48,920 bases of DNA, taken from NCBI GenBank assembly GCA_964371055.1, contig CAYJLF010000029.1:1-48920 (forward strand), read 5' to 3'. This document shows, in pieces, positions 1 to 9,729 of this stretch. Origin of the DNA: CAYJLF01 sp964371055. Its GTDB lineage: Bacteria; Eisenbacteria; RBG-16-71-46; CAIMUX01. Both the position numbers and the translations under genes were made by a program. Within the stretch, counting starts at the first letter, position 1, and every line of letters begins with the position of its first letter. The notes beneath the pieces are model-generated. The model did no database searches. It saw only the letters and a list, made by a program, of their open reading frames with translations, and was not told the DNA's origin.

Positions 1-452
1 AGTCGGGGAGTACGGCGAAGCTGGAGTACTCGACCAACAACGGCGGGAACTGGACAGAGATTGTGGCCTCAACGGACAACGATGGCATACATCCGTGGAC
101 CGTTCCGGCGGGGACGACAACGGCGACCCAGTGTCTGGTCCGGGTGACGGCGGGGACGTACAACGACGTGAGCGACCAGGTCTTCACGATCGGACCCGGT
201 GTGCTCGTGACATCCCCCAACGGCGGGGAGGACTGGGCGCGGGGGAGCACGCACGACATCACGTGGGTCCACCACGAGTCGGGGAGTACGGCGAAGCTGG
301 AGTACTCGACCAACAACGGCGGGAACTGGACAGAGATTGTGGCCTCAACGGACAACGATGGCATACATCCGTGGACCGTTCCGGCGGGGACGACAACGGC
401 GACCCAGTGTCTGGTCCGGGTGACGGCGGGGACGTACAACGACGTGAGCGAC
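1..452 (+). repeat. 276-bp tandem repeat, two copies with 176 identical bases
   Basis: Bases 1-176 and 277-452 are identical by eye over the whole 176 bases, giving a period of 276 bp (92 codons). The first copy is cut by the window edge, so the array may extend to the left. The identity includes silent positions, which implies recent duplication or homogenisation. The next module, from about 475, is related only at protein level. Confidence 0.9.
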
Positions 453-3400
453 GCGGTCTTCCAGATCCGCCCGTGCATCATCGTTTCCGAACCGACGAGC
501 ACCTCGTCGTGGACCTCCGGCAACAGCTACGAGCTTGTATGGGATGCCCACTCCAGCGTCACTCACGTCGATCTCGCGTATTCGACCGATGCCGGGTCGC
601 AATGGCTGCCCGTCGCTGACAACATCCAAGCGTCATCGTACGTCTGGGCCACACCCTTCTCGGTCGACTCGGATCAGTGTGCCATCCGGATCACCGATCA
701 CAGCCACCCGGCCACGTGCTCCGGGGAGAGCCAGCTCTTCGCGATCCACCCGCCTACGGTTTCGAAGGCGGAGATCACGAGGGCGGCGTTCGGAGTTTTG
801 CAGACCGTTACCTTCCGCTTCACGCTCAGCGACTCACTTCGGGTGAGCGGGCCGGAAGTGGTGGCTGGCCTTTTCCTCCGGTCAGGTGTCTCCGGGACGC
901 TGTTGGCGCAGCAGATCAGCGGTACCTATCTCGCGAGCGCGAACGAGATCACCTTCCAGTGGACCCCCACCGCGGAGCAGTTCGACACCGCGGACCTGCG
1001 TCTCGTCAAGGTAACGGTCGGCGTGGCGGTGGAGCAGCGCGACGTGCTACCGTCTTCGGGCGATCTTCGCTTCGTGCTCTGGGATGCAACTACGCCGCTT
1101 TCGGTCATCTGCGACCTGGTGCTTCCTGGAATCACCGGCGCGAGCGGCGCGGATGTCGCGAACATCTATTACGGCGTTCATCGCGGGGCTTCGGTGAAGG
1201 TTGACTTCAATGACGCCATTTACCTGGAGGCGGGTCAGAGAGTCAGGCCGACCTTCAACAAGTCGGGGACCAGCAATGGCGTGCCCGGGCCGATCAGCGG
1301 TGCCCACACGCTGACGTTTTCGTTCACGCCTGACGCGGGAGCGACGGACGGCGACATCTACCTGACCGGGTTCTCGTACGAGAGCGCCGCACTCGGACAC
1401 CTGAAAGATCACGGAGGGAACGAAATTCCGAGCTTCTCCGTCCAGGTCGAGCACTTCCAGATCGACAATACGTATCCGACAAACCTCAGTGTAAATGGGA
1501 CCGAGCAGGAGAACCTCGGGATCGTCTACGGCACTCCCCCCAACCCCTGGTGGCGTTTCGATGCCGCAGCCTCTGATGCGCACCTCACGTCTACAGCCAT
1601 CTACGAAGGTGGCATCTCCCGGGGTGATCCCTGGGATGCCAACGTCTGGGCACAGACTTCGGACGGCAAGACGCTGGAAGTGCGCGCGTCCGACGCTGCC
1701 TCGAACTCGCGGAGCAAAGTCTTCTCCTACACCGTGGACAACCCGCGGATCACGGGATATCGCTCCCTCCAGCTGGATGACCCGATCACGACGGATGGGA
1801 AGACGAAGGTGTTCCCGGCCGGCTACCCCTGTACCGTGCGGGGAGAGATGCAGAACGGCGGCGTGGTGAAGATTCCAGGCGCTGTGGCGCGTCTCGGACT
1901 CATGAGTGGAGAGAGCGAGATCATCGGCGGAGAAACGAGTCCGGCGGACGTCCAGGCGGAGTCGTGGTCGGGATTGCTGGAGAGGACGGTCACGGTGCCC
2001 ACGCGCCAGAGTCCCGGGACGGGACTCAGTCTGCGCATGAGGCACGTGACGCCGGATTGGGCGACAGATCGGGACACAGGCCCAGGGAGCGACGCGGGTT
2101 ACTCAATCGCGAGTGCCGCACTCAGGATGACCGCGGTGTTTTCATCCGGAGAGATGGTCGCAGGCGAGGCACTGCCGTTCTGTGTCAAGCTGGCTCAGGA
2201 TGACAACGGAGGTGTGGCCTCGCATGCGGCGGTCCACGCAGAGGGTTTCGACGGTTTCAGGGGCCAGCACTGGACGGACGGAAGCCTCAACCTTCCCACG
2301 CCAGCGACGATCCTCTCGAAGTCCGAGACAGCGTGTCTCGCGCTTCCCGGGACGCGCGAGTTCGTGGTGGACAAGCGGACGACGAATGACACCACCTTCA
2401 CCTTCACGACAGCGAGCTTCCTCGGGCAGACGGACCAGTGGGGCGCAAGTCCGATCGCGCACGACGGATCGCGATTCACCGTTCAGTACCAGATCGGTGC
2501 CGACACCCCGACAGGCACTCAATCGATCAGGGTTGCGAACGCGGTGCTGGCGTCTTCAGCGGCGGAAACAGAGGAATTCGCTCCCTGGTCAGTGCCCGTC
2601 TATGGCTACTGGGGACAGGATCTTGCGTTCTACATCGGTATCCGCAATGACCGGGATGTGGCCGATCCGCTCTATCGGCTGGAGCTGGACTGCCCGAACG
2701 ACCCCTGGTTCAGTCTCGACGACAACGCGGACGGGGGCTGGGAGCTGAAGAGCGCGGTCGGGCCGATCCAGACCTGGGTCTTTGACCCGCTCGACCAGTA
2801 CCCCGCGGTCCAGTTCCCGGCTTCTCTGCAGGGTGCCGCGGCGATCTTTGTGCCAGTCCTGGTCAACGGACGTCCGGACGGCTACAGCACTCCGGACAAT
2901 ATCACCGTCCGAGTCTACTCGGACCGGCGATGGACAGCGTTGAGTAGAAGCAAGCAGATCAACTGGGGCCAGGCACAGTGGAACAAGCGAAGCATGTGCT
3001 ACCTAGGGAGTCCCATCGTGGATGCCGGTGCGGTGCTTCAGTATACGCTGACATTGAATGCGGCCGCGACTGGGACCCCTAATCGCGCGGTTCAAGTTCT
3101 GGTGAGCAAGGACGCGCTCGATGTCATGGACCTGGCGCTGAACAGCCCGAGCAAACTAGCCCTGGACAAGGGGACGGGCGCCGACGTCGCTTTCACGCAG
3201 GAAATACAGTGCGGCGGGACGACGACATACTATGCGACCGAACCACAGTCGATCACGGCGGACACGGACGTGACGTGGGTGCTCAAGGCGAAGACGCGGG
3301 ACGACCTTGCGGACAATCTGAGTACGGTCGGCCTGCTGCGAAGCGCGGTGGTACTGAGCCTGGAGGACGGATCGTGCGTGGGGACGGACGCCAGCGCGTG

Positions 3401-6400
3401 CCTGGGTAGCAATACGCTGGTGACGGTGCGCAATGTCCGCCTGGAATTGACGATCAATGCCGGATCGGAAGGCGCAGCAGTCGTGATCCCGGCCGGGGGG
3501 TCGGGTGAAGTGCAGGTGACATTGACGAATAGGGGCGGCCTTGCGCTTGGGAGTGGGGTGGGTGAAGCATCGGTCGGCAGCACCTTCATCGCGGGAGTCC
3601 AGGAGTCGGACCATCCGACCTTCAACCTGGCCGACGGCCTGGCGAGCGGGGGATCCATCGGACCGATACCCTGGACGATCACCGCCGCTAAGAACGTGGA
3701 GGCGAAGGAGGGGACGATGGTGCCCGGCCTCTTTCAGTCCCTGGACGGCTGGTGCCTGAAGTTCCCTCCCGTTCGGACGGAATGCCGATTCGTCCAGTCC
3801 ACGGACCTGGTGCAGACGGGGGCAGGGGTGAGGATCACGTCGCCGTACCTGGCGGTGAGCATACTCCAGACTCCGACCAGCCCACCGACGATCCCCCTGG
3901 GTGATTCACTGACGATCACGGTCCGATTGAACAACACGGGGAACCAGAATGGCGCGGCCACGATCGCGATCGACCCGATCCCGGGCCTGACCTGGCTGGA
4001 CGGAAGCGGCTGGCCGCCTGGCGAGCTTGTACCCGTCGATGTTGGCCCTGCCGCGGAGAGGGTTTTCCACTTCAGGGTCAACCCAGACGCTCCGGAGCAG
4101 ATCGACCCACTGGACAAGGTTCACGTGGACAGCGAGTACCGGAGCGAGGTAGTGGAGAACCAGTTGACCCGCCTGACCGTCGTCGGTAGCGCGCTGGACA
4201 TTGTCGGTCCGAACAACCCACCGGCCTCGGTGAGGGTTCGGGAGGTACTGACGCTGCGGTACACCGTGGACAACAACCAGGGATCCGGGTCGTTGACACC
4301 GAGGCTGACGATATCGGCCCCCGCGCTGGGTGGCGGCGTTCCCGCCTCTACGTTGGCGCTCCGGAAAATCTGCTTCTGGCCGGACCGCAACACCGACGTC
4401 GGCAAGGTCTGCCGCGAGGATTACAGCTACGGGACGATTTGGGCCGGGCTCCCGCCCATTGCATGGGACAAAACCGGACAGGTCGAGGTCCAGATTATCC
4501 CCGGCCTTTCTATTCCGAACGGCACGATCGTCACACCCGGAAACGTCAAGATCGAGTGGGATGGAGGTGAAGACAACGCATCCGGCGCGGGAGTGGGAAT
4601 CACAACCGACAACTGCGTCATCGGGACGGCGGCCGTGACGCCAACTCCCCTGGAACCGGTGGCCGGTGGCCTGGTGGACTACAGCTTCACGATCACGAAC
4701 ACGTCGGGGGTCCCGCGCCCGGCCAACCCGCCCCTGGCGCTCTTGGTTTCGCGACCAGCAGGACTGTCGTGGGCGAGCGGCAATACCGCACTGCGCGACA
4801 CACTCCCGTTCGCCGACTCGACTGCGACGGATGTGACGGTCCAGTTCCGCATCGCGCGGGACTGGCCCGACCTCACTGCGATCGATCTCAGCCAGTTCGA
4901 CGCCAGGATCGAGTTCCTGGGTGACGACCCTCAACCTCCGATCATCGACAACATGTACGAGGTCGGGGACTACACAGCGGTGGCGCCGCGCAATGTACGC
5001 TTCGAAATCGCAGGTGCGAGAATCGAGTTCGACTCCGATGAGATTGAATACCTGGCGGGAGACGTCCTGCACCTGAAGTTCACCGTGGAGAATGTCGGCG
5101 GCGTAGGCGCCGACTCGGTCGACATCATCGTCAAGTACGAGCATCAGGTCAGCGGCGGATCCGCATTCAACGACAGCCTGTCTGCATCGATCGACGGGGG
5201 ATTGGAGTCCGGTGATCCCCCCAGGTTGATCGAGATGAATCTTCCGCTCTCGGTGGAGCGCTTCGGCGACGGCGATGGACTCAAGTTCAGAACCGTTCGC
5301 GTGGACGCGAAGGCGCAAGGACGGGATGCGCCGACGGACGGCACCGGTGGGATCACGGAACTGGAGGCCGGCACGGTCAAGGGGCTGAGGGTGGTCTGCG
5401 ACATTCGGCGGCTGGACCGGGTCAACGGCGCAGTGCTGGACGAGAGTGCGGCGCGCCTGGGGGTGAACAAGGGAGCGATCGTGCCTTTCGGTCTGCTCCT
5501 GCGGAACACGGGCGGGGTGAAACAGAACGGCGACCTGAAGATCCGGCTGCCGTTGCCGGAAGGTCTGGTCATGGCGGGGGACTCGACGTTCCCTCGGGAC
5601 GACTGGAGATCCGAGACGCCGGAGGAGGAGACGTGGCTGACCTTGACCCGAGTCGCTACTCCAACCGACTGGGCGCAGGAGAGCGCCGAGGAACTCTACC
5701 TGGTTTCGTCCGGCGGCGCGGCGTTTGTGCCCGGGATCGGACTGGACACCGGGGCGTTCTCGGGGGTGCTCAGCCTCCGGTTGGCCGATGCGACGATCCG
5801 AGGCCAATATCCTGTGACGGGGACACGAACCGTTGAACCAGAGTTCGGGTTCACGACGAGCAACGAACCGTACCCATTCAACGTCTCCGATTGTGACGCC
5901 ACCAGCCTGCGAACGACGCTTCACCTGGTGGGCACGCAGACAGCGTTCCAGCGGGGCGATCAGATCCCTCTACGCATGGAGATGTTGTTTGGGGGCGATC
6001 CCGAGCTGCTGCTCCGGGGTGACCTGGTACTTACGGCGACGATCAAGGACGATCGTTTCGAGTTCGTTCGGGCGGCGTTGGGGGAGCCGGTCCGGGAGTG
6101 GGCGTCGGTCACTCCGGCCACGGAGAAGACGGTGGTGATGCGCAGCACCGACATCCGGGGGGGATCCGACAACAAGGTGATCTGGGACCTCACGATTCAG
6201 GCCACGAAGCTGGACCAGCCGGGAACGGTGGAAGTCGATCTGACGAGTGCGATCGAGCTGGCCTGGAGCTGGACGGTACGTCCGGGATCGAGCAACGACT
6301 GCGGCTTCGACGCAGACCAGGGCGGCGTGGGCTGGGACAACGTGGAACTGTGGATCGAGGCGACGCACCGGGGCGGCGAGATCGTCAAGCTGCTTGGGCG

Positions 6401-6683
6401 TCCGAACCCTGCCAGCCAGGAGATGCGGATCTGCTATGACCTGGAGATCGGGACGACGCGGGTGGAGTTGTTCGTGACGGACCTGGCGGGCAACCTGATC
6501 CTGCACACGGTCAGTTCGGCCTCGCGAGCCCTGGGGACATCGGCCGGGTTCAACGAGTTTGTCTGGGACGTGCGCGACGTCTCGAACGGGGTCTACCTGG
6601 CCCGCCTGGAGGTGGCCGGGACGGGTACGAACGGCCGGTCCCTGCGCGAGACCCGGCGCGCCAAACTCGCGGTGCTGAAATAG
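1..6683 (+). CDS. Giant secreted multi-Ig surface protein, 5' end missing
   Basis: The reading frame is open from the left edge (codons begin at base 3), so the GTG at 63 is internal and the gene starts outside the window. About 2226 residues are visible. The N-terminal part is a tandem array of roughly 92-residue Ig/Kre9-like modules (pattern PNGGE-W--G, I-W, YSTNNGG-W). Two copies are nearly identical and a third, at about 475-750, is diverged. Many beta-sandwich stretches resembling CARDB/DUF11 follow (NTGNQNG, ITNTSG, VENVGG, RNTGG). The last 100 residues (about 6390-6680) match the FlgD-like/type-A sorting Ig module: GRPNPA, ELFVTDLAGNL, FVWDVRD, GVYLARL. I infer an exported adhesin or surface-layer protein with a sorting tail. 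A PAAR gene begins 20 bases after the stop. The substrate or partner is unknown. Confidence 0.85.
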   Translation, partial: SGSTAKLEYSTNNGGNWTEIVASTDNDGIHPWTVPAGTTTATQCLVRVTAGTYNDVSDQVFTIGPGVLVTSPNGGEDWARGSTHDITWVHHESGSTAKLEYSTNNGGNWTEIVASTDNDGIHPWTVPAGTTTATQCLVRVTAGTYNDVSDAVFQIRPCIIVSEPTSTSSWTSGNSYELVWDAHSSVTHVDLAYSTDAGSQWLPVADNIQASSYVWATPFSVDSDQCAIRITDHSHPATCSGESQLFAIHPPTVSKAEITRAAFGVLQTVTFRFTLSDSLRVSGPEVVAGLFLRSGVSGTLLAQQISGTYLASANEITFQWTPTAEQFDTADLRLVKVTVGVAVEQRDVLPSSGDLRFVLWDATTPLSVICDLVLPGITGASGADVANIYYGVHRGASVKVDFNDAIYLEAGQRVRPTFNKSGTSNGVPGPISGAHTLTFSFTPDAGATDGDIYLTGFSYESAALGHLKDHGGNEIPSFSVQVEHFQIDNTYPTNLSVNGTEQENLGIVYGTPPNPWWRFDAAASDAHLTSTAIYEGGISRGDPWDANVWAQTSDGKTLEVRASDAASNSRSKVFSYTVDNPRITGYRSLQLDDPITTDGKTKVFPAGYPCTVRGEMQNGGVVKIPGAVARLGLMSGESEIIGGETSPADVQAESWSGLLERTVTVPTRQSPGTGLSLRMRHVTPDWATDRDTGPGSDAGYSIASAALRMTAVFSSGEMVAGEALPFCVKLAQDDNGGVASHAAVHAEGFDGFRGQHWTDGSLNLPTPATILSKSETACLALPGTREFVVDKRTTNDTTFTFTTASFLGQTDQWGASPIAHDGSRFTVQYQIGADTPTGTQSIRVANAVLASSAAETEEFAPWSVPVYGYWGQDLAFYIGIRNDRDVADPLYRLELDCPNDPWFSLDDNADGGWELKSAVGPIQTWVFDPLDQYPAVQFPASLQGAAAIFVPVLVNGRPDGYSTPDNITVRVYSDRRWTALSRSKQINWGQAQWNKRSMCYLGSPIVDAGAVLQYTLTLNAAATGTPNRAVQVLVSKDALDVMDLALNSPSKLALDKGTGADVAFTQEIQCGGTTTYYATEPQSITADTDVTWVLKAKTRDDLADNLSTVGLLRSAVVLSLEDGSCVGTDASACLGSNTLVTVRNVRLELTINAGSEGAAVVIPAGGSGEVQVTLTNRGGLALGSGVGEASVGSTFIAGVQESDHPTFNLADGLASGGSIGPIPWTITAAKNVEAKEGTMVPGLFQSLDGWCLKFPPVRTECRFVQSTDLVQTGAGVRITSPYLAVSILQTPTSPPTIPLGDSLTITVRLNNTGNQNGAATIAIDPIPGLTWLDGSGWPPGELVPVDVGPAAERVFHFRVNPDAPEQIDPLDKVHVDSEYRSEVVENQLTRLTVVGSALDIVGPNNPPASVRVREVLTLRYTVDNNQGSGSLTPRLTISAPALGGGVPASTLALRKICFWPDRNTDVGKVCREDYSYGTIWAGLPPIAWDKTGQVEVQIIPGLSIPNGTIVTPGNVKIEWDGGEDNASGAGVGITTDNCVIGTAAVTPTPLEPVAGGLVDYSFTITNTSGVPRPANPPLALLVSRPAGLSWASGNTALRDTLPFADSTATDVTVQFRIARDWPDLTAIDLSQFDARIEFLGDDPQPPIIDNMYEVGDYTAVAPRNVRFEIAGARIEFDSDEIEYLAGDVLHLKFTVENVGGVGADSVDIIVKYEHQVSGGSAFNDSLSASIDGGLESGDPPRLIEMNLPLSVERFGDGDGLKFRTVRVDAKAQGRDAPTDGTGGITELEAGTVKGLRVVCDIRRLDRVNGAVLDESAARLGVNKGAIVPFGLLLRNTGGVKQNGDLKIRLPLPEGLVMAGDSTFPRDDWRSETPEEETWLTLTRVATPTDWAQESAEELYLVSSGGAAFVPGIGLDTGAFSGVLSLRLADATIRGQYPVTGTRTVEPEFGFTTSNEPYPFNVSDCDATSLRTTLHLVGTQTAFQRGDQIPLRMEMLFGGDPELLLRGDLVLTATIKDDRFEFVRAALGEPVREWASVTPATEKTVVMRSTDIRGGSDNKVIWDLTIQATKLDQPGTVEVDLTSAIELAWSWTVRPGSSNDCGFDADQGGVGWDNVELWIEATHRGGEIVKLLGRPNPASQEMRICYDLEIGTTRVELFVTDLAGNLILHTVSSASRALGTSAGFNEFVWDVRDVSNGVYLARLEVAGTGTNGRSLRETRRAKLAVLK

Positions 6684-6703
6684 AAGGTTAGAGCAGGAGC
6701 GCC

Positions 6704-7861
6704 ATGGGCAAACCCGCGGCTCGACTCGGTGACCCCACCGCCCACGGCGGCTCGATCGTCATCGGGTGTCCGACCGTGCTGATCGGCGGCATGCCGGCAG
6801 CGCGCATCGGGGACATGCACGTCTGCCCGATGGTCAATCCCGGCCCCGTGCCGCACGTCGGCGGCCCCATCAGCCTCGGCAGCGCCGGGGTGTTCATCGG
6901 CGGCATGCCGGCGGCACGGGTGGGCGACATGGCGGTCTGCACCGGCCCCCCGGACACGATCGCCATGGGCTGTCCGACGGTGTTGATCGGGGAGGTCGCC
7001 TCGTCGCAGGGGGCAACCATGGGACAGGCGCGCGCCATGGGCGCGCCGTTCACCAAGATGAAGTGCGACCACGAAGCCAAGGCGGGCCGGGGAGTCGCGG
7101 GCGAGGCCCTGGGCCCCGAGGAGCCTCACGCCCCCGGGCCGGACCCCCCGGAGGCCGATGCCCCGGGACTGACCGACAAGGCGCGAAGCGTCCTCGCAAA
7201 GCTGAGCGCGGGCGTCCGGGCGATCTTCCACGGGAAGCGGGTGGAGGCCAAGCCCGCCCCGCCGGCCGGGACCACCGGACTCGGCGCGGAGGTGGACGGA
7301 CTCGTCTCCAAGTCCCCCCTCTTCACCAACAAGGTCAAGGGGCTGTCCGAGAAGGGATGGACCTTCAAGTACGGCGAAGCGGGCAAGGGAAGCTACTGCC
7401 AGCGCGGCACGAAGACGATCGTGATCGACTCGCGGAAGAAAGATGATCCCCGGGCGATCGCGGGCACGCTCGCCCACGAGGCCGGCCATGCCGCCTACCA
7501 GCCGAGCTACGTCGGGATGAAGGACCTGACTCGCGAGGAGTATGTGACGAGGAACACCACGGAGTGCCTCAAGGACGAGGGTGAAGCGACCCTGACCTCC
7601 CTGGAGGTCCGTGACGATCTGAAGAAACACGGAGGCGGGTCGATACCGATCAGCGGGTCGCAGCGCAAGAAGTATGAGAAGATCTACAAGAAGCACAAGA
7701 AATCGGAGGACCGCGACGAGGCGCGCGGCCTGATCGGGGACATCTTTGCCGACAAGGAGCACCCCAGCACCCGGCCCGCCTCGACGTACCGGGAGTACTA
7801 CGCGAGCTTCTATGAAGAACAATGGGACAAGACGCATCCTCCGTCAGGGGGGACGACCTGA
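6704..7861 (+). CDS. PAAR spike protein fused to HEXXH metallopeptidase toxin
   Basis: This is a 385-residue candidate injected effector. Residues 1 to about 105 form a PAAR spike-tip domain of three pseudo-repeats: PAARLGD-TAHGG, PAARIGD-HVCP-VPHVGG and PAARVGD-AVC-GPPD. PAAR domains cap the VgrG spike and carry toxins. A Gly/Pro linker leads to the C-terminal half, which holds H258-E-A-G-H262, the zinc-binding HEXXH motif. Downstream acidic residues in a KDEGEA segment could supply a third ligand. The family resembles polymorphic-toxin metallopeptidases, but I cannot name one. The start is ATG with AGGAGC upstream, 20 bases after the giant protein. The 3' end overlaps the possible upstream start of the next gene, a candidate immunity lipoprotein. 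The domain calls are seen in the sequence; the toxic role is inferred. Confidence 0.85.
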   Translation: MGKPAARLGDPTAHGGSIVIGCPTVLIGGMPAARIGDMHVCPMVNPGPVPHVGGPISLGSAGVFIGGMPAARVGDMAVCTGPPDTIAMGCPTVLIGEVASSQGATMGQARAMGAPFTKMKCDHEAKAGRGVAGEALGPEEPHAPGPDPPEADAPGLTDKARSVLAKLSAGVRAIFHGKRVEAKPAPPAGTTGLGAEVDGLVSKSPLFTNKVKGLSEKGWTFKYGEAGKGSYCQRGTKTIVIDSRKKDDPRAIAGTLAHEAGHAAYQPSYVGMKDLTREEYVTRNTTECLKDEGEATLTSLEVRDDLKKHGGGSIPISGSQRKKYEKIYKKHKKSEDRDEARGLIGDIFADKEHPSTRPASTYREYYASFYEEQWDKTHPPSGGTT

Positions 7862-7904
7862 CGCCGCCCGGGCACGCCAACGAGGGTCCGAGGCCTTCCG
7901 GGTC

Positions 7905-8519
7905 GTGCGGCGATCGGTCCGGACAGCGTGCTGCGCGATGGGCGCGGCGATCGTGCTCGCGGGCGGAGCGGCGGCGTGCGCGCAGCGGAGCGGAGAAGTC
8001 CGGGAGTCGGGAGAGCGCGGGGCGGGGGCCAGGCGGCCGCCGACCGCGATGAGAGAGGGCAATGTCATGCTGGCGGACACGCTGTTCGACGCGATCGATC
8101 AACTTCTCGGCGTCGAGATCTGGAGCGTCGAGGATCTAGAGACTCGTCTGCGGATCCCGCTGGCCCCGGATTCAGCGTCGAGCACCGAGTTCTTCCAGGT
8201 CTATTCCGGCCGGGCGGCCGGCGGGGACGTGTTCACCGAGGCGGAGTACCGCCATCCGCGCCAGCCACGGCCGCCGGGCCTCGGCGGCCTGCTGATCCTG
8301 ACTATCTCCCCGCGCCTCCGCGTCGATCGTGCCGAGTTGCTTCGGCGATGGGGCGAGGAGGAGTCGCTTCTCCCACCGGATCCGTCGGCCCCGCCCGGGG
8401 GACTGGTCTACCTGGGATACGAGCGGGAAGAAGCCGCGGTCAGGGTCGGATTGGCGCAAGCGACCCCGTCGCTCGTCAGAACGGTCGTCCTCGATCGGAC
8501 CGAGACCAGGAGGGAGTGA
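7905..8519 (+). CDS. Lipoprotein, candidate immunity to the PAAR metallopeptidase
   Basis: The protein has about 204 residues if it starts at GTG 7905. That choice places a basic n-region (RRSVR) directly before a hydrophobic stretch and a possible lipobox (AAAC). The frame is open upstream, and ATG 7812 would overlap the PAAR-metallopeptidase gene by 50 bases but leave an unusually long n-region. The mature part is soluble and mixed alpha/beta with no motif I recognise. A small envelope protein directly behind a toxin gene is the usual place for an immunity protein. That role is inferred from position only, and a role as a conserved accessory lipoprotein is equally possible. Confidence 0.6.
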   Translation: MRRSVRTACCAMGAAIVLAGGAAACAQRSGEVRESGERGAGARRPPTAMREGNVMLADTLFDAIDQLLGVEIWSVEDLETRLRIPLAPDSASSTEFFQVYSGRAAGGDVFTEAEYRHPRQPRPPGLGGLLILTISPRLRVDRAELLRRWGEEESLLPPDPSAPPGGLVYLGYEREEAAVRVGLAQATPSLVRTVVLDRTETRRE

Positions 8520-8581
8520 CGGCGGGCTGAGCCTGCCGGGGTGGGGGTCGCACAACACAGGCCAGACAAACGGGGCGAGGA

Positions 8582-9172
8582 ATGATCGAAGAGCCGGGAG
8601 CGGATGACAGCGTGAGGGGGGCGCCCGCCCAGGAGGAGCCCTACATCCTCGGCTACGAGGACTTCCGCCTGGCAGTCGAGGAGGCGGCCGGACCTCGCGG
8701 TGGATGGGATCGGGGCTTCGTCGTGTCGTTGCCCGGAGTGCTTCCGCCGGCGGCCGTTCTCGCCGCCCGGCTCGTCGCCTTCGTCTGCCGGACCGATCCG
8801 GACTCGGGTCCGGACAACCCCCGGCTCTATCCGCCCATGGCCTGCGCGATCCTCGCGTCCGACGGCGAACTGCTGGATTGGCGCAGCCTGCCTCCGGTTC
8901 CCACCGAGCCCCGCTACGACCTCCGCCGGTTCGGCGAGGAAGCGGCCGCCATGGCCGCCAACGAGCGACAGGCCTTCCTCGAGACCTACTACGAGCTGCT
9001 GGTATCCGAGGAGGGCCCGCTCTTCCGGCCGTGGACGGAGATCGATCCTGAGATCCGGCGCGACCTCAGGACCCTCCGCGATCTCATGGTCGAGCCGGCT
9101 TGCATCGCCCCCGCCCGCGAACACGCAGGGGAATTCGTTTCCTGGCTGGAGCGGGGAGGCGTGGATTCGTGA
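8582..9172 (+). CDS. Hypothetical protein in the effector operon
   Basis: This 196-residue soluble acidic protein has no signal peptide and no family I recognise. It lies between the candidate immunity lipoprotein and the DUF4123 adaptor, and its TGA overlaps the next ATG (TGATG at 9170-9174), so the two are translationally coupled. GGGGCGAGG precedes the ATG. The coupling suggests a role in loading the Rhs effector or a cytoplasmic immunity function. The sequence does not decide between these. Confidence 0.65.
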   Translation: MIEEPGADDSVRGAPAQEEPYILGYEDFRLAVEEAAGPRGGWDRGFVVSLPGVLPPAAVLAARLVAFVCRTDPDSGPDNPRLYPPMACAILASDGELLDWRSLPPVPTEPRYDLRRFGEEAAAMAANERQAFLETYYELLVSEEGPLFRPWTEIDPEIRRDLRTLRDLMVEPACIAPAREHAGEFVSWLERGGVDS

Positions 9173-9729
9173 TGTCGTCCATGAGCCCTCGAATCCAGCC
9201 CTCGGTCCTGACCATCGAAGAGCTGCGCGGGCTGTCCGGCGAGGGGCGCCTTTGGGCGGTCATGGACGGATGCGATGCCCCGGAAGTGCGGGAGAAAGCG
9301 GGCGAGTTGGGCGAGGAGCGCGCGGTCTCGCTCTACCGTGGGTCGGCTGAAGAGGATCTCGAGACGATCGCCCCCTTCCTCTTCGCGGCGGACACGGCGC
9401 TGGTCGACTGGATCCTGGCGACGGAGGCAGGCAAGCCCTGGGGAATCTACGTGCTGCACCCCGGTGGGCTGGATGCGGTGCGGCAGCACCTCCGGAGATT
9501 CCTGGTCGTCGAGTCTCCCGAAGGCGAGCAGTGGTACTTCCGTTTCTATGACCCCCGCGTCCTCGACGAGTTCCTACCGACCTGCGATGAAGGGCAGGCC
9601 GCCGAACTGTTCGGAGCGGTGGAGGGGTATGGGTTGCCCGGTCCCGAGGCCGATCAGGTGACCCTGCTGAAGCTCGTGCCCGAGAGTGACCGCCACAAGC
9701 CACCGGGTCCGCCGTCGAAGAGGAGATGA
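9172..9729 (+). CDS. DUF4123 effector adaptor (Tap/TEC-like)
   Basis: The protein has 185 residues from ATG 9172; the frame is open further upstream, but this ATG overlaps the previous stop. It matches DUF4123, the adaptor family that links cargo effectors to the VgrG spike. It has the LWAVMDG opening, a central hydrophobic segment, then GKPWGIYVLHPGG, HLRRFLVV and the diagnostic FRFYDPRVLDEFLP. Its stop overlaps the ATGATG start of the Rhs gene, which is the usual adaptor-effector order, so it is probably the loader for the Rhs protein. The family is a confident call; the partner is inferred from adjacency. Confidence 0.85.
   Translation: MSSMSPRIQPSVLTIEELRGLSGEGRLWAVMDGCDAPEVREKAGELGEERAVSLYRGSAEEDLETIAPFLFAADTALVDWILATEAGKPWGIYVLHPGGLDAVRQHLRRFLVVESPEGEQWYFRFYDPRVLDEFLPTCDEGQAAELFGAVEGYGLPGPEADQVTLLKLVPESDRHKPPGPPSKRR

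Noticed and set aside
63..65. GTG as start of the giant surface protein
   Set aside because: The frame is open to the left edge, and the same codon falls inside the module in the next repeat copy, so it is internal.
3906..5924. 672-codon open frame on the minus strand
   Set aside because: It shadows the giant Ig protein; the translation is Arg/Val-rich low-complexity sequence with no domain.
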